Below are positions 63,556-64,000 of a DNA stretch of 64,000 nucleotides, piece after piece (position 1 is the first letter of the stretch; the number at the start of each line of letters is the position of its first letter). Under the pieces are notes generated by a model. That model worked only from the letters and a program-made list of their open reading frames with translations, was not told the DNA's origin and made no database searches. This stretch comes from Ruegeria profundi (GTDB taxonomy: Bacteria > Pseudomonadota > Alphaproteobacteria > Rhodobacterales > Rhodobacteraceae): positions 181,997-245,996 of the forward strand of contig NZ_LQBP01000007.1 in the NCBI RefSeq assembly GCF_001507545.1, written 5' to 3'. The position numbers and the translations under genes were made by a program.

Positions 63556-64000
63556 AACTTCGTGCGCGTTACCTTATCTTTGCGGGGAAGTGACCGTATC
63601 CTTCGCTGATGTGCAAGCCCCAGCAGAAGTCCGTTGTCCTTTTTAGTGTCGCTACACGACCCGAGCGGGGAAGCTGGGGAAGAATTGAGTCGGTTTGGAT
63701 GCCGCGACTCGGCGCTGTCTTGTGGCTGTTGGCCGTAAATGCGCAACATCTAGGGTGAGCAAGTAATCATCGCGGTCGCGATGCGTCCGATGTTGGCGGC
63801 CCAGAGGGTGAAATCGAGGTGGGAGGGTTGAGAGGGTACTATTTAAGTTATTGATTATAAGCTGTAAAAGCAAAGAGCTGAAAAAAAACGCTTCAGATGT
63901 TATTTTCTGCTTGCGGTGTGTGAGAGTAATACTTAGAACCCCCTTCACCGGCGCTGCTGAGGCGGTTGTTGGGTCGCTGGAGACGGCGGAGACGCACTGG
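63556..64000. other. Gene-free end region, possible RNA-operon leader
   Basis: No protein gene is supported. From about 63830 to 63940 the DNA is strongly AT-rich (TTTAAGTTATTGATTATAAG), then turns GC-rich toward the window end (GAGACGCACTGG). This promoter-plus-GC-rich-leader texture resembles the region upstream of rRNA operons in Rhodobacteraceae, but the RNA itself is beyond the window. Confidence 0.3.

Noticed and set aside
63652..63948. 98-residue minus-strand open frame near the end
   Set aside because: Spans an AT-rich, promoter-like block; low-complexity Leu/Asn/Ser content and no homology pattern.

Overview
The window looks like chromosome from a marine Rhodobacteraceae bacterium (Roseobacter group, Ruegeria-like). 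Supporting signs are a moderately high-GC, densely coding sequence, a class I lysyl-tRNA synthetase, an NDUFS4-type complex I accessory gene, a phhAB pair under an Lrp-type regulator, many ATGA/GTGA gene overlaps, and a complete myo-inositol catabolic cluster. This placement rests on gene content only; no database search was run.

Layout. 1-8.5 kb: the end of an FAD oxidoreductase, a Tat-exported metallo-beta-lactamase-fold hydrolase, gltX, a gamma-glutamylcyclotransferase-like gene, an NsrR-like Rrf2 regulator, a YbbP/YbbA ABC exporter divergent from a TesA-like GDSL esterase, and an L,D-transpeptidase. 8.6-19.7 kb: cspA, two sulfotransferase-like P-loop genes flanking a gap below ettA, a MOSC protein, nadD, a PBP4-type peptidase, a TerB-like gene, an Lrp regulator divergent from phhA-phhB, lysK and a DUF4864 protein. 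19.8-29.6 kb: a 762-residue beta-helix protein, an outer-membrane-like barrel, several small stress/housekeeping genes, a membrane-anchored NYN/Zc3h12a-like putative RNase in an AT-rich patch, uvrB, an ETC complex I subunit and a GNAT enzyme. 29.7-32.5 kb: tRNA-Arg(TCT), then a nitroreductase and DMT permease divergent from a LysR gene.

32.7-48.3 kb is the most coherent system: an inositol regulon with iolG, an ABC sugar importer (binding protein, permease, ATPase), iolD, iolE, iolB, a xylose-dehydrogenase-like SDR, a hydroxypyruvate-isomerase-like TIM barrel, then on the minus strand an IolJ-like aldolase, a second divergent IolB and iolC, then two more Gfo/Idh/MocA dehydrogenases and a LacI-family regulator. 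Four near-identical palindromes (core TTGCAACCGGTTGCAA) sit before iolG, at the end of iolG before the transporter, between iolC and the divergent dehydrogenase, and before the lacI gene itself, giving a likely autoregulated local regulon. iolA is not in the window.

48.3-50.8 kb is an AT-richer insert with a glycosyltransferase/SAM-fold fusion gene lying between tRNA-Val(TAC) and a decayed full-length copy of the same tRNA. 50.9-63.6 kb: modABC, hemF, an SDR, an RsmC-like methyltransferase, clpS, a HAD hydrolase, a PBP5/6-type peptidase with SPOR domain, a VOC/HPPD-like protein of unknown role, and the pxpBCA 5-oxoprolinase operon. The last 445 bases contain no gene I can support and may be the leader of an RNA operon.
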